Below, in pieces: positions 8,510-15,956 of a stretch of 33,228 bases of DNA (positions within the stretch are counted from its first letter, which is position 1; each line of letters opens with the position of its first letter). Below the pieces are notes generated by a model, which saw only the letters and a program-made list of their open reading frames with translations, ran no database searches and was not told where the DNA came from. The stretch is from CAZOKH01 sp964580315 (GTDB lineage: Bacteria; Chloroflexota; Anaerolineae; Anaerolineales; Anaerolineaceae): assembly GCA_964580315.1 (NCBI GenBank), contig CAZOKH010000036.1, forward strand, positions 1 to 33,228. Direction: 5' to 3'. Both the position numbers and the translations under genes were made by a program.

Positions 8510-9685
8510 ATGAAAAAGATCGTTCTATCGTTTGTCATCATCTTCCTCCTGGCGGGGTGCGGCAGCCCCCCAACCTCGTCGGTGAACATCCCGGCAGTCA
8601 AAGACACGCAGGCATTAAAGGTAAAAGCAAAATTGCTGCCCGTGCAAAATGCTGAACTGGGTTTCACAGACAGTGGAACTGTGGCCGAAGTGCGGGCGCA
8701 TGACGGCGCCCGGGTGAAAAAAGGAGAGGTGCTGGTTCGACTGGAAGGCAGTGAAGAAGTGCAGGCGGCTCTGGCTGCCGCCGAACTGAAATTGGTTTCA
8801 GCCCGGCAAGATTTGCAAAACCTGACCGAGAACAGCGCCGTTGATGCCGCCGCTATCGAAATGAAACTGGCGAAAGCACGGGTTGATCTGGATGATGCCG
8901 TCAAAACCCGCAAAAAACTGGGTTGGAAGCGCGCCGACCAGCTTCAGATTGACGCATTGGAAGCGGAAAAAATGATTGCCAAACAGGCACTGGATGACGC
9001 CGAAACCATGTACAACTACATCTACCCGTACAACGATGCCGAAAGCGCCACCCGCGCCCAGGTGTTAATCATGCTTTCAGATGCCCGCAAGCGCTATGAA
9101 CAGGCCGTCAGCAAATTGAATTATGCCAACAGCAAACCCAAAGAGTCGGAGCTGGCCGAAGCTGATGCGCTGGTGGCTCAACTGGAAGCGCAGGTGGCTT
9201 ACTATGAAGGCGAATTTCAACACGTGAAAGACGCCGCCGATCCGCGCAAGGTGGAGCTGGCGCAGGCGCGGGTTGATCAGGCCGAAGCGCAGGTGCAGGC
9301 TGCCCGCGAAAAATTGACCAACCTGGAGATCACAGCCCCCTTTGCCGGTGTGGTAGTGGACAATCCCTTGAAAGTGGGAGAAATTGTCACCCCCGCCTCA
9401 ACCGTCAAACTGGGAGACCTGACAGCCTGGCGGCTGGAAACAACCAATTTAAAAGAAAGCCTCATCAGCAAGGTGCAGCCCGGCATGCCGGTTACCGTGC
9501 AGTTCGACGCGGTGCCCGGCCTGGAGTTGAAAGGCGAGGTGGAACGGCTGAAAATCATCGGAGAAAAGGTTTACGGCGATGTTTATTACACCGCTTACAT
9601 TCAACTGCAACAAAACGACCCGCGCCTGTTGTGGAACATGACCGCCGAAGTTTATTTTGACACCCCCGCCTCGGGTGATGCTTGA
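8510..9685 (+). CDS. HlyD-type adaptor lipoprotein
   Basis: A second adaptor, 391 residues, with a lipoprotein signal peptide (FVIIFLLAGC, lipidated Cys17). The ATG at 8510 was chosen because GTGGAGA lies about 6 bp upstream and because it starts the signal peptide directly; an upstream in-frame GTG at 8498 is part of that ribosome-binding site. Architecture matches the preceding protein: a split lipoyl domain (DSGTVAEVRAHDGARVKKGE and ITAPFAGVVVDNPLKVGE), a coiled coil of about 190 residues, and an ending in LLWNMTAEVYF. The paralogue pair, one membrane-anchored and one lipid-anchored, probably arose by duplication and may make a mixed ring around one permease. The stop overlaps an alternative TTG start of the next gene. 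Confidence 0.9.
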   Translation: MKKIVLSFVIIFLLAGCGSPPTSSVNIPAVKDTQALKVKAKLLPVQNAELGFTDSGTVAEVRAHDGARVKKGEVLVRLEGSEEVQAALAAAELKLVSARQDLQNLTENSAVDAAAIEMKLAKARVDLDDAVKTRKKLGWKRADQLQIDALEAEKMIAKQALDDAETMYNYIYPYNDAESATRAQVLIMLSDARKRYEQAVSKLNYANSKPKESELAEADALVAQLEAQVAYYEGEFQHVKDAADPRKVELAQARVDQAEAQVQAAREKLTNLEITAPFAGVVVDNPLKVGEIVTPASTVKLGDLTAWRLETTNLKESLISKVQPGMPVTVQFDAVPGLELKGEVERLKIIGEKVYGDVYYTAYIQLQQNDPRLLWNMTAEVYFDTPASGDA

Positions 9686-9699
9686 AAAGAATGTGCACC

Positions 9700-10224
9700 A
9701 TGAAACCGTTCATTCGTAAGATGATTCTTCTGGCAGCGGGGGCGATGATCGCTGGCTCAGTTGGCTGCGCCTCCGGCGTCGCATCTGCCCTGCCGCCCGC
9801 CTCCGCACCAACCGCATCGTTTGTCCAATCAACCCCAACACCTGGCATGGCTGCCACCGTCCAGTCCATACCCGCCGCGCAAACCACCGCTGCGCCGTCT
9901 GAAAGCCAGCCGGTGCAATTCATTACCATTGCACCGCAACAAACACCCTCGCGAGTGATCATCAAATCGCTGGTGCTGCTTTCAAACTGGCAAATGGGCA
10001 TCACACTGGAATTTGAGCAGCCGATCAGCGACGAGTATTCCCTGAAATTTGACCACACTGATATTCAATATGACTGCTCTCCCCGGCTTGCTTACAACCA
10101 ACCCCAGAGATTGTTCTGCTCCGGTCGGCAGCCGGCCATGCTTGAAACCGTTACCTTTACGCTGGTGAGACAAGCGGATAACGAGGAAATGTTTCAAGGA
10201 TCGGTATTCATTCCAGCCCGTTAG
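9700..10224 (+). CDS. Putative small lipoprotein, last gene of the ABC operon
   Basis: A 174-residue exported protein of unknown function. A basic N-terminus (MKPFIRK), a hydrophobic stretch and GSVGCAS suggest lipidation at Cys23, although the lipobox is not canonical. A low-complexity Pro/Thr/Ala/Ser linker (about 30-75) leads to a C-terminal beta-rich domain of about 95 residues with two cysteines (YDCSPRL and LFCSGRQ) that could form a disulfide. The ATG at 9700 was chosen for the signal peptide; ATG 9691 and TTG 9682 are in frame and possible. Being last in a coupled operon, it is probably an accessory or substrate-contacting part of the transporter. Confidence 0.75.
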   Translation: MKPFIRKMILLAAGAMIAGSVGCASGVASALPPASAPTASFVQSTPTPGMAATVQSIPAAQTTAAPSESQPVQFITIAPQQTPSRVIIKSLVLLSNWQMGITLEFEQPISDEYSLKFDHTDIQYDCSPRLAYNQPQRLFCSGRQPAMLETVTFTLVRQADNEEMFQGSVFIPAR

Positions 10225-10289
10225 TCATCCTGATTATCCCCGCGCAAACATCACGGGCTTAGGTTGTCCCCAAAAGGACATCAAAGCAA

Positions 10290-10318
10290 GAGCGAACCCG
10301 TTTGTTCGTTCACTTTTT
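10290..10318 (+). terminator. Probable terminator of the ABC operon, inside a larger inverted repeat
   Basis: GAGCGAAC (10290-10297) pairs with GTTCGTTC (10304-10311), including one G-T pair, and is followed by ACTTTTT. An outer repeat encloses it: GGTTGTCCCCAAAA at 10262-10275 against TTTTTGGACAACC at 10314-10326. The outer arm would compete with the T-tract, so the structure may act in either strand. Confidence 0.55.
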
Positions 10319-10497
10319 GGACAACCCCAGCCTGTGTTTTTGGTTTAAAGAGAGAGTATCTTACAACCTGCCGGTCTGCCCTTACCAGACAAAAGAAAAT
10401 TTTTCTCACTGGCTTACAATAAAATGGTATAGTTATGCTCTTACTATAAAAACACGCCAACAGGGTTTGGCATTGAACATTATCAGGAGTACCACAC

Positions 10498-11700
10498 ATG
10501 TTCTGGGAAAAAATCAATCAAAAATCTCCCCTGATCACCCTGGCTGTCAGCGTGGTGATCATTGTGTTCGTGTTTGTTTCTTTAAATAAACCACCCGCCG
10601 ATCAACCAGCTTCTATTGGATATTCGTCTGAAACGGTAAAAGCCCAGGTGCTTTCCATTGTAGAGCAGGGAAGCGTGGAAATGGGCGACATCACCCAGAC
10701 CTATCAAATTGCCAATTTGCGCATTTTGGAAGGAAAATTCAAAGGGCGGGAATTTACCATCGACTATGGAAAGCGGTATCTCCTTTCCACCGATCACCAG
10801 TTGTCGCCCAATGAGAAAATCCTGGTTTCCGTAGCCCAAATGCCCGATGGAAACGTCACCGTGCTGTTTGTCGACTTCGTGCGCACCAATTCCCTCCTTG
10901 TTCTGGGAATCGTTTTTGTCTTCATCTGTATATTGGTCAGCGGGTGGAAAGGGGTGCGCAGCATACTGGGGATTGGATTAAGTTTCCTGGTGATTGTCTA
11001 TTACATCATTCCCCAGATCATGGCCGGAAAGAACCCCATCCTGGTCAGCCTGATCGGCTCAATCCTTTTCCTGGCGGCAACCCAATACCTGGTGTACGGC
11101 TGGACATTAAAAACACACATTGCCCTGAGCGGGATATTGCTGTCCATTCTCTTCACCGGTTTCATCGCCGTGCTTTTCGTCGATTTTGCCCGCTTGAACG
11201 GCATGGGCGACGAGAGCGCCATGTACCTGATGCAGCAATCATCCCAGATGAATGTGCGAAACCTGCTGATCGCGGGCATCATCATTGGTTCACTGGGCAT
11301 CCTCGATGACCTGGTCATCGGTCAAACCTCGGCGGTCATCGAAATTTACCGCGCCGACCCCGATATGAGTTTCAACGACCGCTTCATGCGCTCAATGAAC
11401 GTCGGCAAAGATCACATCGCAGCCACGGTCAATACACTGGTTCTGGCCTACCTGGGCGCCTCGCTGTCAGCATTTTTGCTGTTTTCCACCAGCAATGTCC
11501 ACATCACCACGCTGCTCAACTTCAACTATCTGGCAGAAGAAATCGTCCGGTCGCTGGTTGGCACCATTGGCTTATTCACCGCCGTGCCCATCACCACCTT
11601 TATCGCCTGTTGGATTGTGGATGACAATGACCGCCTGGCAAAAATGGTCAACATCTTTGGCCCCCTGCTCAACCCGTCTGAGATACACCACCATCACTGA
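10498..11700 (+). CDS. YibE/F family membrane protein
   Basis: A 400-residue polytopic protein of the YibE/F family, whose biochemical role is unknown. An N-terminal membrane segment (about 12-30) precedes an extracytoplasmic domain (about 35-125, with QTYQIANLRILEGKFKGREFTIDY), then about seven or eight membrane segments. The family-typical stretch LGILDDLVIGQTSAVIEI lies near 268-286 and the NVGKDHIAATVNTLVLAYLGASL segment follows. GGAG lies about 10 bp before the ATG at 10498. The protein ends in four natural histidines (EIHHHH), a possible metal-binding tail. It appears to be a single transcription unit between two terminator regions. Confidence 0.9.
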   Translation: MFWEKINQKSPLITLAVSVVIIVFVFVSLNKPPADQPASIGYSSETVKAQVLSIVEQGSVEMGDITQTYQIANLRILEGKFKGREFTIDYGKRYLLSTDHQLSPNEKILVSVAQMPDGNVTVLFVDFVRTNSLLVLGIVFVFICILVSGWKGVRSILGIGLSFLVIVYYIIPQIMAGKNPILVSLIGSILFLAATQYLVYGWTLKTHIALSGILLSILFTGFIAVLFVDFARLNGMGDESAMYLMQQSSQMNVRNLLIAGIIIGSLGILDDLVIGQTSAVIEIYRADPDMSFNDRFMRSMNVGKDHIAATVNTLVLAYLGASLSAFLLFSTSNVHITTLLNFNYLAEEIVRSLVGTIGLFTAVPITTFIACWIVDDNDRLAKMVNIFGPLLNPSEIHHHH

Positions 11701-11721
11701 TTTCTTAATCTTCAATCAGCT

Positions 11722-12564
11722 TTAATCTTCAGCCGGTGGCACGCTGCAAATATGCACTTCCACCGGCTCAACTTTATTCCCCAGTGCCGAGCGCAGCGCT
11801 GCAAGCAACATCTGCCAGTTGCTTCCGGCGGTCACTTCCAGCCCGGTTTTTCCATCAGTGGCTGCCGACGCTGCCCACACCACTTTTTCGACTGCCTTTT
11901 CGGGAGACTTGGCCAGCAGCTCAATCACCCGCGGAAACCGGCTGAGCTTCTCTTCGTGCCCGGCAATCACCTGCCCGCCGGTGAGCAGCTCGGTGCGCAC
12001 CATGCCGGGTTGAAAGGTCATCACGCTCACCCCGCTGCCCTGTGTCTCTCTGGCCAACGCCAGGGTAAACGAGCGCACCCAGCTTTTGCTGGAGGCATAA
12101 GCATTCTGAAAAGGCACAATCTCCTTTGCGCCGTGCCCCACCAGGTTGATCAACTTACCCGCCCGGCGCGGCAAAAAATAGCGCATGGCGGTTCGCGAGC
12201 CGTAATATGTCCCCAGGATGTTGGTTTGCACCACCCGCAAAAACGCTTCTGTGGTCAATTCCACCGTGGGACCATACGGGCCGCCCACGCCGGCGTTATT
12301 GACCCAGATGTCGAACCCGCCAAAGGTGTCCACGGCATGCTGCGCCAGGGCTTTCACCTGCCCCAGGTCGCTCACGTCCAGCGCCATGCCGCTGGCGCGG
12401 TAGCCCCCAGTACGAAGCTGTTCCACCGCCCGTTCCACCGATTCTGCCGAGCGGGAGGCAATCACCACCGCCGCTCCCTCAGCGGCAAATGCCTGTGCAA
12501 TGGCAAAACCGATGCCGCGTGTGCCGCCCGTGATTATGGCTGTTTTCTGATTCAAGCATCCCAT
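11722..12564 (-). CDS. Short-chain dehydrogenase/reductase (SDR)
   Basis: A classical-type SDR of 280 residues. The cofactor motif TGGTRGIG is at 12-19, NNAG at 89-92 and the active-site YxxxK at Tyr156-Lys160 (YASSK). Arg38 and neighbouring residues after the second strand (ASRS) suggest NADP(H). The position where the catalytic serine is expected, 13 residues before the tyrosine, holds Gly143 (LINLVGHGA), so the usual Ser-Tyr-Lys triad looks incomplete. The gene lies 17 bp downstream of rarD on the same strand with GGAG before its ATG, so the two are probably cotranscribed. Substrate unknown. Confidence 0.88.
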   Translation of the reverse strand: MGCLNQKTAIITGGTRGIGFAIAQAFAAEGAAVVIASRSAESVERAVEQLRTGGYRASGMALDVSDLGQVKALAQHAVDTFGGFDIWVNNAGVGGPYGPTVELTTEAFLRVVQTNILGTYYGSRTAMRYFLPRRAGKLINLVGHGAKEIVPFQNAYASSKSWVRSFTLALARETQGSGVSVMTFQPGMVRTELLTGGQVIAGHEEKLSRFPRVIELLAKSPEKAVEKVVWAASAATDGKTGLEVTAGSNWQMLLAALRSALGNKVEPVEVHICSVPPAED

Positions 12565-12581
12565 ACAACATTCTCCGCCAA

Positions 12582-13466
12582 CTAGGCTGGTTCGGCCGCC
12601 AGCGTTCTGCGCCGCACAGCCCAGCCTTCCAATGAATAGATCAACAGCGCCAGCCAGATGATGCTGAAACCAATCAACTGGGTATGATCAAAAGCCTCGC
12701 CGTACAGAAATACCCCCAGGAGAAATTGAATGGTCGGGCAAATATATTGCAGCATTCCCACCAGGCTGAGCGGTATTTGCTGCGCCCCCAGCGAAAACAA
12801 CAACAACGGCACACCCGAAACAACACCGGCAAACGCCAGCAGCAGGCTGATGGATCCACCGGCATGAATGAACACTCCCTCGCCGCGCAACTCTTCAAAC
12901 AGTAAAAAGCCCGCCGCAGGCAAAAACACCATGGCAGTTTCCATGGTCAAGCCAGGCAAAGCATCCAGTGGGGCAATCTTCTTAATCAAGCTGTAAATTC
13001 CAAAAGTAAACGCCAGCACCAGGGCAATCCACGGCAGTTTGCCGTGCTGAATGGTCATGTAACCCACCGCAGCAGCCGCCAGACCAATCGGGATCCACTG
13101 GGTGAGCCGCAGCTTCTCCTTCAAGAAAATCACACCCAGCAGCACAATGACCAGCGGGTTAATGAAATATCCCAGGCTGGCCTCCAAAACATAGTCGCTG
13201 TTCACAGCCCACACATACGTCAACCAGTTAATCGACAAAATACCGCCTGCGCACAGATAAATCAATGCTGTGCGCCGGGTAATGTTTTTTATCAAAGCTG
13301 GCAATTCACCACGCAGCGCCATGATGATCAACATGAATACCAAACACCACACCATGCGGTGGCTCATAATTTGAAAAGGAGAGACGCTTTGCAATGTTTT
13401 AAAGTAAATGGGAAAGAAGCCCCACAGGATATAAGACGCTGCAACCAGGAAAGTACTTTTTTTCAT
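12582..13466 (-). CDS. rarD: RarD-type EamA/DMT superfamily permease
   Basis: A 294-residue protein with about ten predicted membrane segments and the RarD hallmark N-terminus (ASYILWGFFPIYFKTL and IMSHRMVW). It aligns in plan with E. coli RarD, a member of the drug/metabolite transporter superfamily whose substrate is not settled. The LEASLGYFINPLVIVLLGVIF-like stretch in the first half and the QFLLGVFLYGEAF stretch in the second are the paired inverted repeats of the fold. The start ATG at 13466 follows GGTGAT and a good promoter lies at 13499-13527. Confidence 0.88.
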   Translation of the reverse strand: MKKSTFLVAASYILWGFFPIYFKTLQSVSPFQIMSHRMVWCLVFMLIIMALRGELPALIKNITRRTALIYLCAGGILSINWLTYVWAVNSDYVLEASLGYFINPLVIVLLGVIFLKEKLRLTQWIPIGLAAAAVGYMTIQHGKLPWIALVLAFTFGIYSLIKKIAPLDALPGLTMETAMVFLPAAGFLLFEELRGEGVFIHAGGSISLLLAFAGVVSGVPLLLFSLGAQQIPLSLVGMLQYICPTIQFLLGVFLYGEAFDHTQLIGFSIIWLALLIYSLEGWAVRRRTLAAEPA

Positions 13467-13502
13467 TAGATCACCAATATCTGCAAAATAATCATTAGAT
13501 CA
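13463..13502. repeat. Direct repeat TCATTAGATCA in the rarD promoter region
   Basis: The 11-nt sequence TCATTAGATCA occurs at 13463-13473, overlapping the rarD start codon, and again at 13492-13502, overlapping the -10 hexamer. The copies are 29 bp apart, close to three helical turns, which would suit cooperative repressor binding. Confidence 0.45.
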
Positions 13503-13527
13503 TACCAGAAATTTAAGCCGGGCACAA
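13499..13527 (-). promoter_or_regulatory. Promoter of rarD and the SDR gene
   Basis: On the minus strand TTGTGC (13527-13522) is followed by a 17-bp spacer and TATGAT (13504-13499), preceded by TGG as in an extended -10. It lies 33 bp upstream of the rarD start. Confidence 0.5.
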
Positions 13528-13624
13528 AAAAAGTTACCCAATCATTAATCAATTAAACCTCCCGGCAAATTTCGATATACAATATTTCTATCCATTAACC
13601 ACCTGAATGAGAGAAGGAGAAAAC

Positions 13625-14428
13625 ATGGATCGCTACCGGATAAAACCGAAACAAAAAGTTGACCTAAAAGATTGGGATGCCAATGAAACGCCCGCCTTCG
13701 ACGGCAGCAAAAGTGAAGGCAAAACCAAATTAGTGAAACTGAACGAGGAATTGGAAGCGCTGCAAGAATTGCTATATGCAGAAGGCAAACACCGTTTGCT
13801 GGTCATCTTGCAGGGCATTGACGCTTCCGGCAAAGACGGCGTCATCCGCCATGTTTTTGATGGCGTCAATCCACAGGGGGTTTCGGTGGTCGGCTTTAAA
13901 ACCCCCACCCCTGAAGAGCTGGCGCATGACTATTTGTGGCGCATCCACCGCCACGTGCCCGGCAAGGGACAAATTGTCATCTTCAACCGCAGCCATTACG
14001 AAGATGTGCTGGTGGTGCGCGTTAAGAACCTGGCTCCCCAAAAAGTGTGGGAAAAACGCTATGACCAGATCAACGCCTTTGAAAAAATGCTGACACAGGA
14101 AGGTGTCACCATCCTCAAGTTCTTCCTGTTCATCGACAAAGACGAACAAAAACAGCGCTTTGAAGAGCGCCTGCACGACCCTGCCAAACAGTGGAAATTC
14201 AACCCCGGCGACCTGGAAGACCGCAAACTATGGGGTGATTTTTTGAAAGCCTATGAAGCCGTATTGGAGAAAACCAGCACTTCCTGGGCGCCGTGGTACC
14301 TGGTTCCTGCCAACAAAAACTGGTACCGCAATCTCATCATCGGCTCGGTAATGGTGGACACATTAAAAAGTTTCAAAATGAAGTATCCCCCCCTGACCAT
14401 TGATCCCACCACGGTAGTGATCGAGTAA
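13625..14428 (+). CDS. ppk2: Polyphosphate kinase 2, probably class III
   Basis: A soluble P-loop kinase of 267 residues that uses polyphosphate to phosphorylate nucleotides. The phosphate-binding loop GIDASGKDG is at about 64-72, the lid/second motif NRSHYEDV at about 121-128 and the ending motif APWYLVPANKNWYRN near 224-238. The sequence closely follows what I know of the Meiothermus and Deinococcus class III enzymes, which act on AMP and ADP, and it is of the same length. The ATG at 13625 was chosen because AGAAGGAG lies 7 bp upstream; an ATG at 13607 lies before that site. A weak promoter-like TATACA is near 13576. The gene ends at a strong terminator. Confidence 0.92.
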   Translation: MDRYRIKPKQKVDLKDWDANETPAFDGSKSEGKTKLVKLNEELEALQELLYAEGKHRLLVILQGIDASGKDGVIRHVFDGVNPQGVSVVGFKTPTPEELAHDYLWRIHRHVPGKGQIVIFNRSHYEDVLVVRVKNLAPQKVWEKRYDQINAFEKMLTQEGVTILKFFLFIDKDEQKQRFEERLHDPAKQWKFNPGDLEDRKLWGDFLKAYEAVLEKTSTSWAPWYLVPANKNWYRNLIIGSVMVDTLKSFKMKYPPLTIDPTTVVIE

Positions 14429-14448
14429 TCTCAGCCCTGACAAGAATC

Positions 14449-14488
14449 AAAAAAATCCCTTTCCTGGTATGACGGAAAGGGATTTTTT
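14449..14488 (+). terminator. Intrinsic terminator of ppk2
   Basis: An A-rich arm with ATCCCTTTCC (ending at 14464) pairs with GGAAAGGGAT (from 14474), and the T-run to 14488 follows. The A and T runs make it usable from both strands, so it may also serve the convergent SWIM gene. Confidence 0.85.
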
Positions 14489-14523
14489 AATTCACAATAA
14501 CCCGACGAACTTCAGGATTGTTG

Positions 14524-14769
14524 TCAGGGTTGCACCTCTTCAGTGCTAACCATACCCTCCAGGATAAATTCCAACGCCATGGTGTGGCTGCAGCGCCCGC
14601 GAGTTTTGAAGAAATCGCAGTCGCAGCTCCATTTTCCGTTTTCATATTCCACCTTGTGCGGGTTGTTTTCACCGTCCACCATAACCGTGAAACGGGTAAA
14701 ATGGAAGCGATTGCGTTGCTCGGCATACCGTTTTGCTTTCTCGATTTTTCCGATCATCCCATAATCCAT
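14524..14769 (-). CDS. Tiny stand-alone SWIM zinc-finger protein
   Basis: An 81-residue protein built around a SWIM motif, CxCx8CxH, at Cys49, Cys51, Cys60 and His62 (CDCDFFKTRGRCSH), expected to bind one zinc ion. SWIM domains are usually appended to larger proteins such as Swi2/Snf2 ATPases or transposases and contact DNA or proteins; here almost nothing else is present apart from a basic N-terminal helix and a beta-hairpin. The ATG at 14769 has a strong GGAAGGAG upstream. A promoter with 17-bp spacing and a hairpin in the leader lie further upstream, suggesting its own regulated unit. Partner and role unknown. Confidence 0.8.
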   Translation of the reverse strand: MDYGMIGKIEKAKRYAEQRNRFHFTRFTVMVDGENNPHKVEYENGKWSCDCDFFKTRGRCSHTMALEFILEGMVSTEEVQP

Positions 14770-14814
14770 GCTGGTAATCTCCTTCCAAATGTTGAAAGTA
14801 TGTAAATATACAAA

Positions 14815-14839
14815 CAGGCACGCAAGAATAGCGTGCCTG
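14815..14839 (-). promoter_or_regulatory. Hairpin in the 5' leader of the SWIM gene
   Basis: CAGGCACGC and GCGTGCCTG form a perfect 9-bp stem with a 7-nt loop. On the minus strand it is followed by TTTGTATATTT, so it may act as an attenuator between promoter and gene. Confidence 0.45.
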
Positions 14840-14892
14840 CTAGATTTACTTCCGAATAGTTTGGTGTTTTAATTCTGTCCACTTGTCTTATT

Positions 14893-14921
14893 ATGATAGT
14901 ACGACTCGACAAGAAAGTCAA
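14893..14921 (-). promoter_or_regulatory. Promoter of the SWIM gene
   Basis: Minus-strand TTGACT (14921-14916), 17-bp spacer, TATCAT (14898-14893). The predicted 5' leader is about 115 nt. Confidence 0.6.
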
Positions 14922-14947
14922 CAGATACTTTTTATACTCATTTTTTA

Positions 14948-14976
14948 TTGCGGGATATGAAAAACTATTCTATACT
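14948..14976 (+). promoter_or_regulatory. Promoter of the LLM oxidoreductase gene
   Basis: TTGCGG (14948-14953), an exact 17-bp spacer and TATACT (14971-14976), about 40 bp upstream of the ATG. It is back-to-back with the SWIM promoter. Confidence 0.6.
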
Positions 14977-15015
14977 GTACTGGTATTCAACAGCCACAGG
15001 AAAGGGTAACCTTGC

Positions 15016-15882
15016 ATGAAATTCAGCATCAATGTCCCCATACTGGGTGAATTTGCAGATGCAAGAAAAATCGCCGGCCTGGCAAAAGAAGCGGAAGAGG
15101 CCGGCTGGGATGGTGTCTTCATCTGGGATCACATTTTATGGGATAACACCCGCACCCCCATTGGCGATCCCTGGACCTCGCTGGCTGCCATTGCCATGTC
15201 AACCAGCCGTGTGCGCATTGGCACCATGCTCACCCCGTTGGCCCGCCGCCGTCCGTGGATGGTGGCGCGGCAGGCTGCTGCGCTGGACCATCTCTCCGGC
15301 GGGCGCATGACACTGGCGATTGGCCTGGGCGGCCGGGTTGATTATGATTTTGCCGCGCTGGGTGAAGTGGTCGACAACCGCCAGCGCGCTGAACGCCTGG
15401 ATGAAGGGCTGGAAATTTTGAATGGTTTATGGAGTGGTGAACCCTTCCATTTTGAAGGCAAACATCATCACATCAGTGAAGTCATTTTCCAACCGCGCCC
15501 GCTGCAGCAGCCGCGCATTCCCATTTGGATTGGCGGCAAATGGCCCCACCAGGCGCCCATGCGCCGCGCCGCCCGCTGGGACGGCGCCTGCCCGGAGAAG
15601 GTTGAAGGGCATCTCACCCCGCAAGACTGGCGCGACATTCTGAGCTTCATCGGCGAGCAGCGCAGCAGCACCTCCCCCTTTGACGCAGTTCATCCGGGCC
15701 TGCTTCCTGCCGACCCTGTCCTGGCAGTTGAAACCGCCCACGCCTATCAAGAAGCCGGAGTAACCTGGTGGACAGAAGTGGTTGATTCACACGGGCATCC
15801 GTATTCCGACACACTCACCTGGGTAAATGATTATGCAGATGTTTTTCGCAAGAAAATTCGTCAAGGACCGCCACGGTTGTAG
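15016..15882 (+). CDS. LLM class (luciferase-like) oxidoreductase, probably F420- or flavin-dependent
   Basis: A 288-residue TIM-barrel protein of the bacterial luciferase-like family. Recognisable features are EEAGWDGVFIWDHILW near the N-terminus, TSLAAIAMSTSRVRIGTMLTPLARRRPWMVARQAAALDHLSGGR (in part), the GLGGRVDYDFAALGE segment and FQPRPLQQPRIPIWIGG in the second half. Such enzymes use reduced F420 or FMN in hydride transfer or monooxygenation. The substrate and the choice of cofactor cannot be settled from sequence; F420 is favoured because Chloroflexota homologues are usually so annotated. AGGAAAGGG lies 9 bp before the ATG. Confidence 0.87.
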   Translation: MKFSINVPILGEFADARKIAGLAKEAEEAGWDGVFIWDHILWDNTRTPIGDPWTSLAAIAMSTSRVRIGTMLTPLARRRPWMVARQAAALDHLSGGRMTLAIGLGGRVDYDFAALGEVVDNRQRAERLDEGLEILNGLWSGEPFHFEGKHHHISEVIFQPRPLQQPRIPIWIGGKWPHQAPMRRAARWDGACPEKVEGHLTPQDWRDILSFIGEQRSSTSPFDAVHPGLLPADPVLAVETAHAYQEAGVTWWTEVVDSHGHPYSDTLTWVNDYADVFRKKIRQGPPRL

Positions 15883-15896
15883 TGTTTTATTCATTA

Positions 15897-15922
15897 CGGC
15901 GCCAGCCGGGTTGGAGGCGCCG
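15897..15922 (+). other. GC-rich hairpin between the LLM and receiver genes
   Basis: CGGCGCC (15897-15903) and GGCGCCG (15916-15922) form a strong 7-bp stem. No T-tract follows, so it is a weak terminator at best or an mRNA-processing or stabilising structure. Confidence 0.4.
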
Positions 15923-15956
15923 CATAATACTACAAATCCAGAAGGGGATGGAACAA

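Noticed and set aside
11752..12585. Plus-strand open frame of 277 codons over the SDR gene
   Set aside because: Composition is that of an antisense shadow (rich in His, Gly, Pro, Gln). The minus-strand SDR has complete family motifs.
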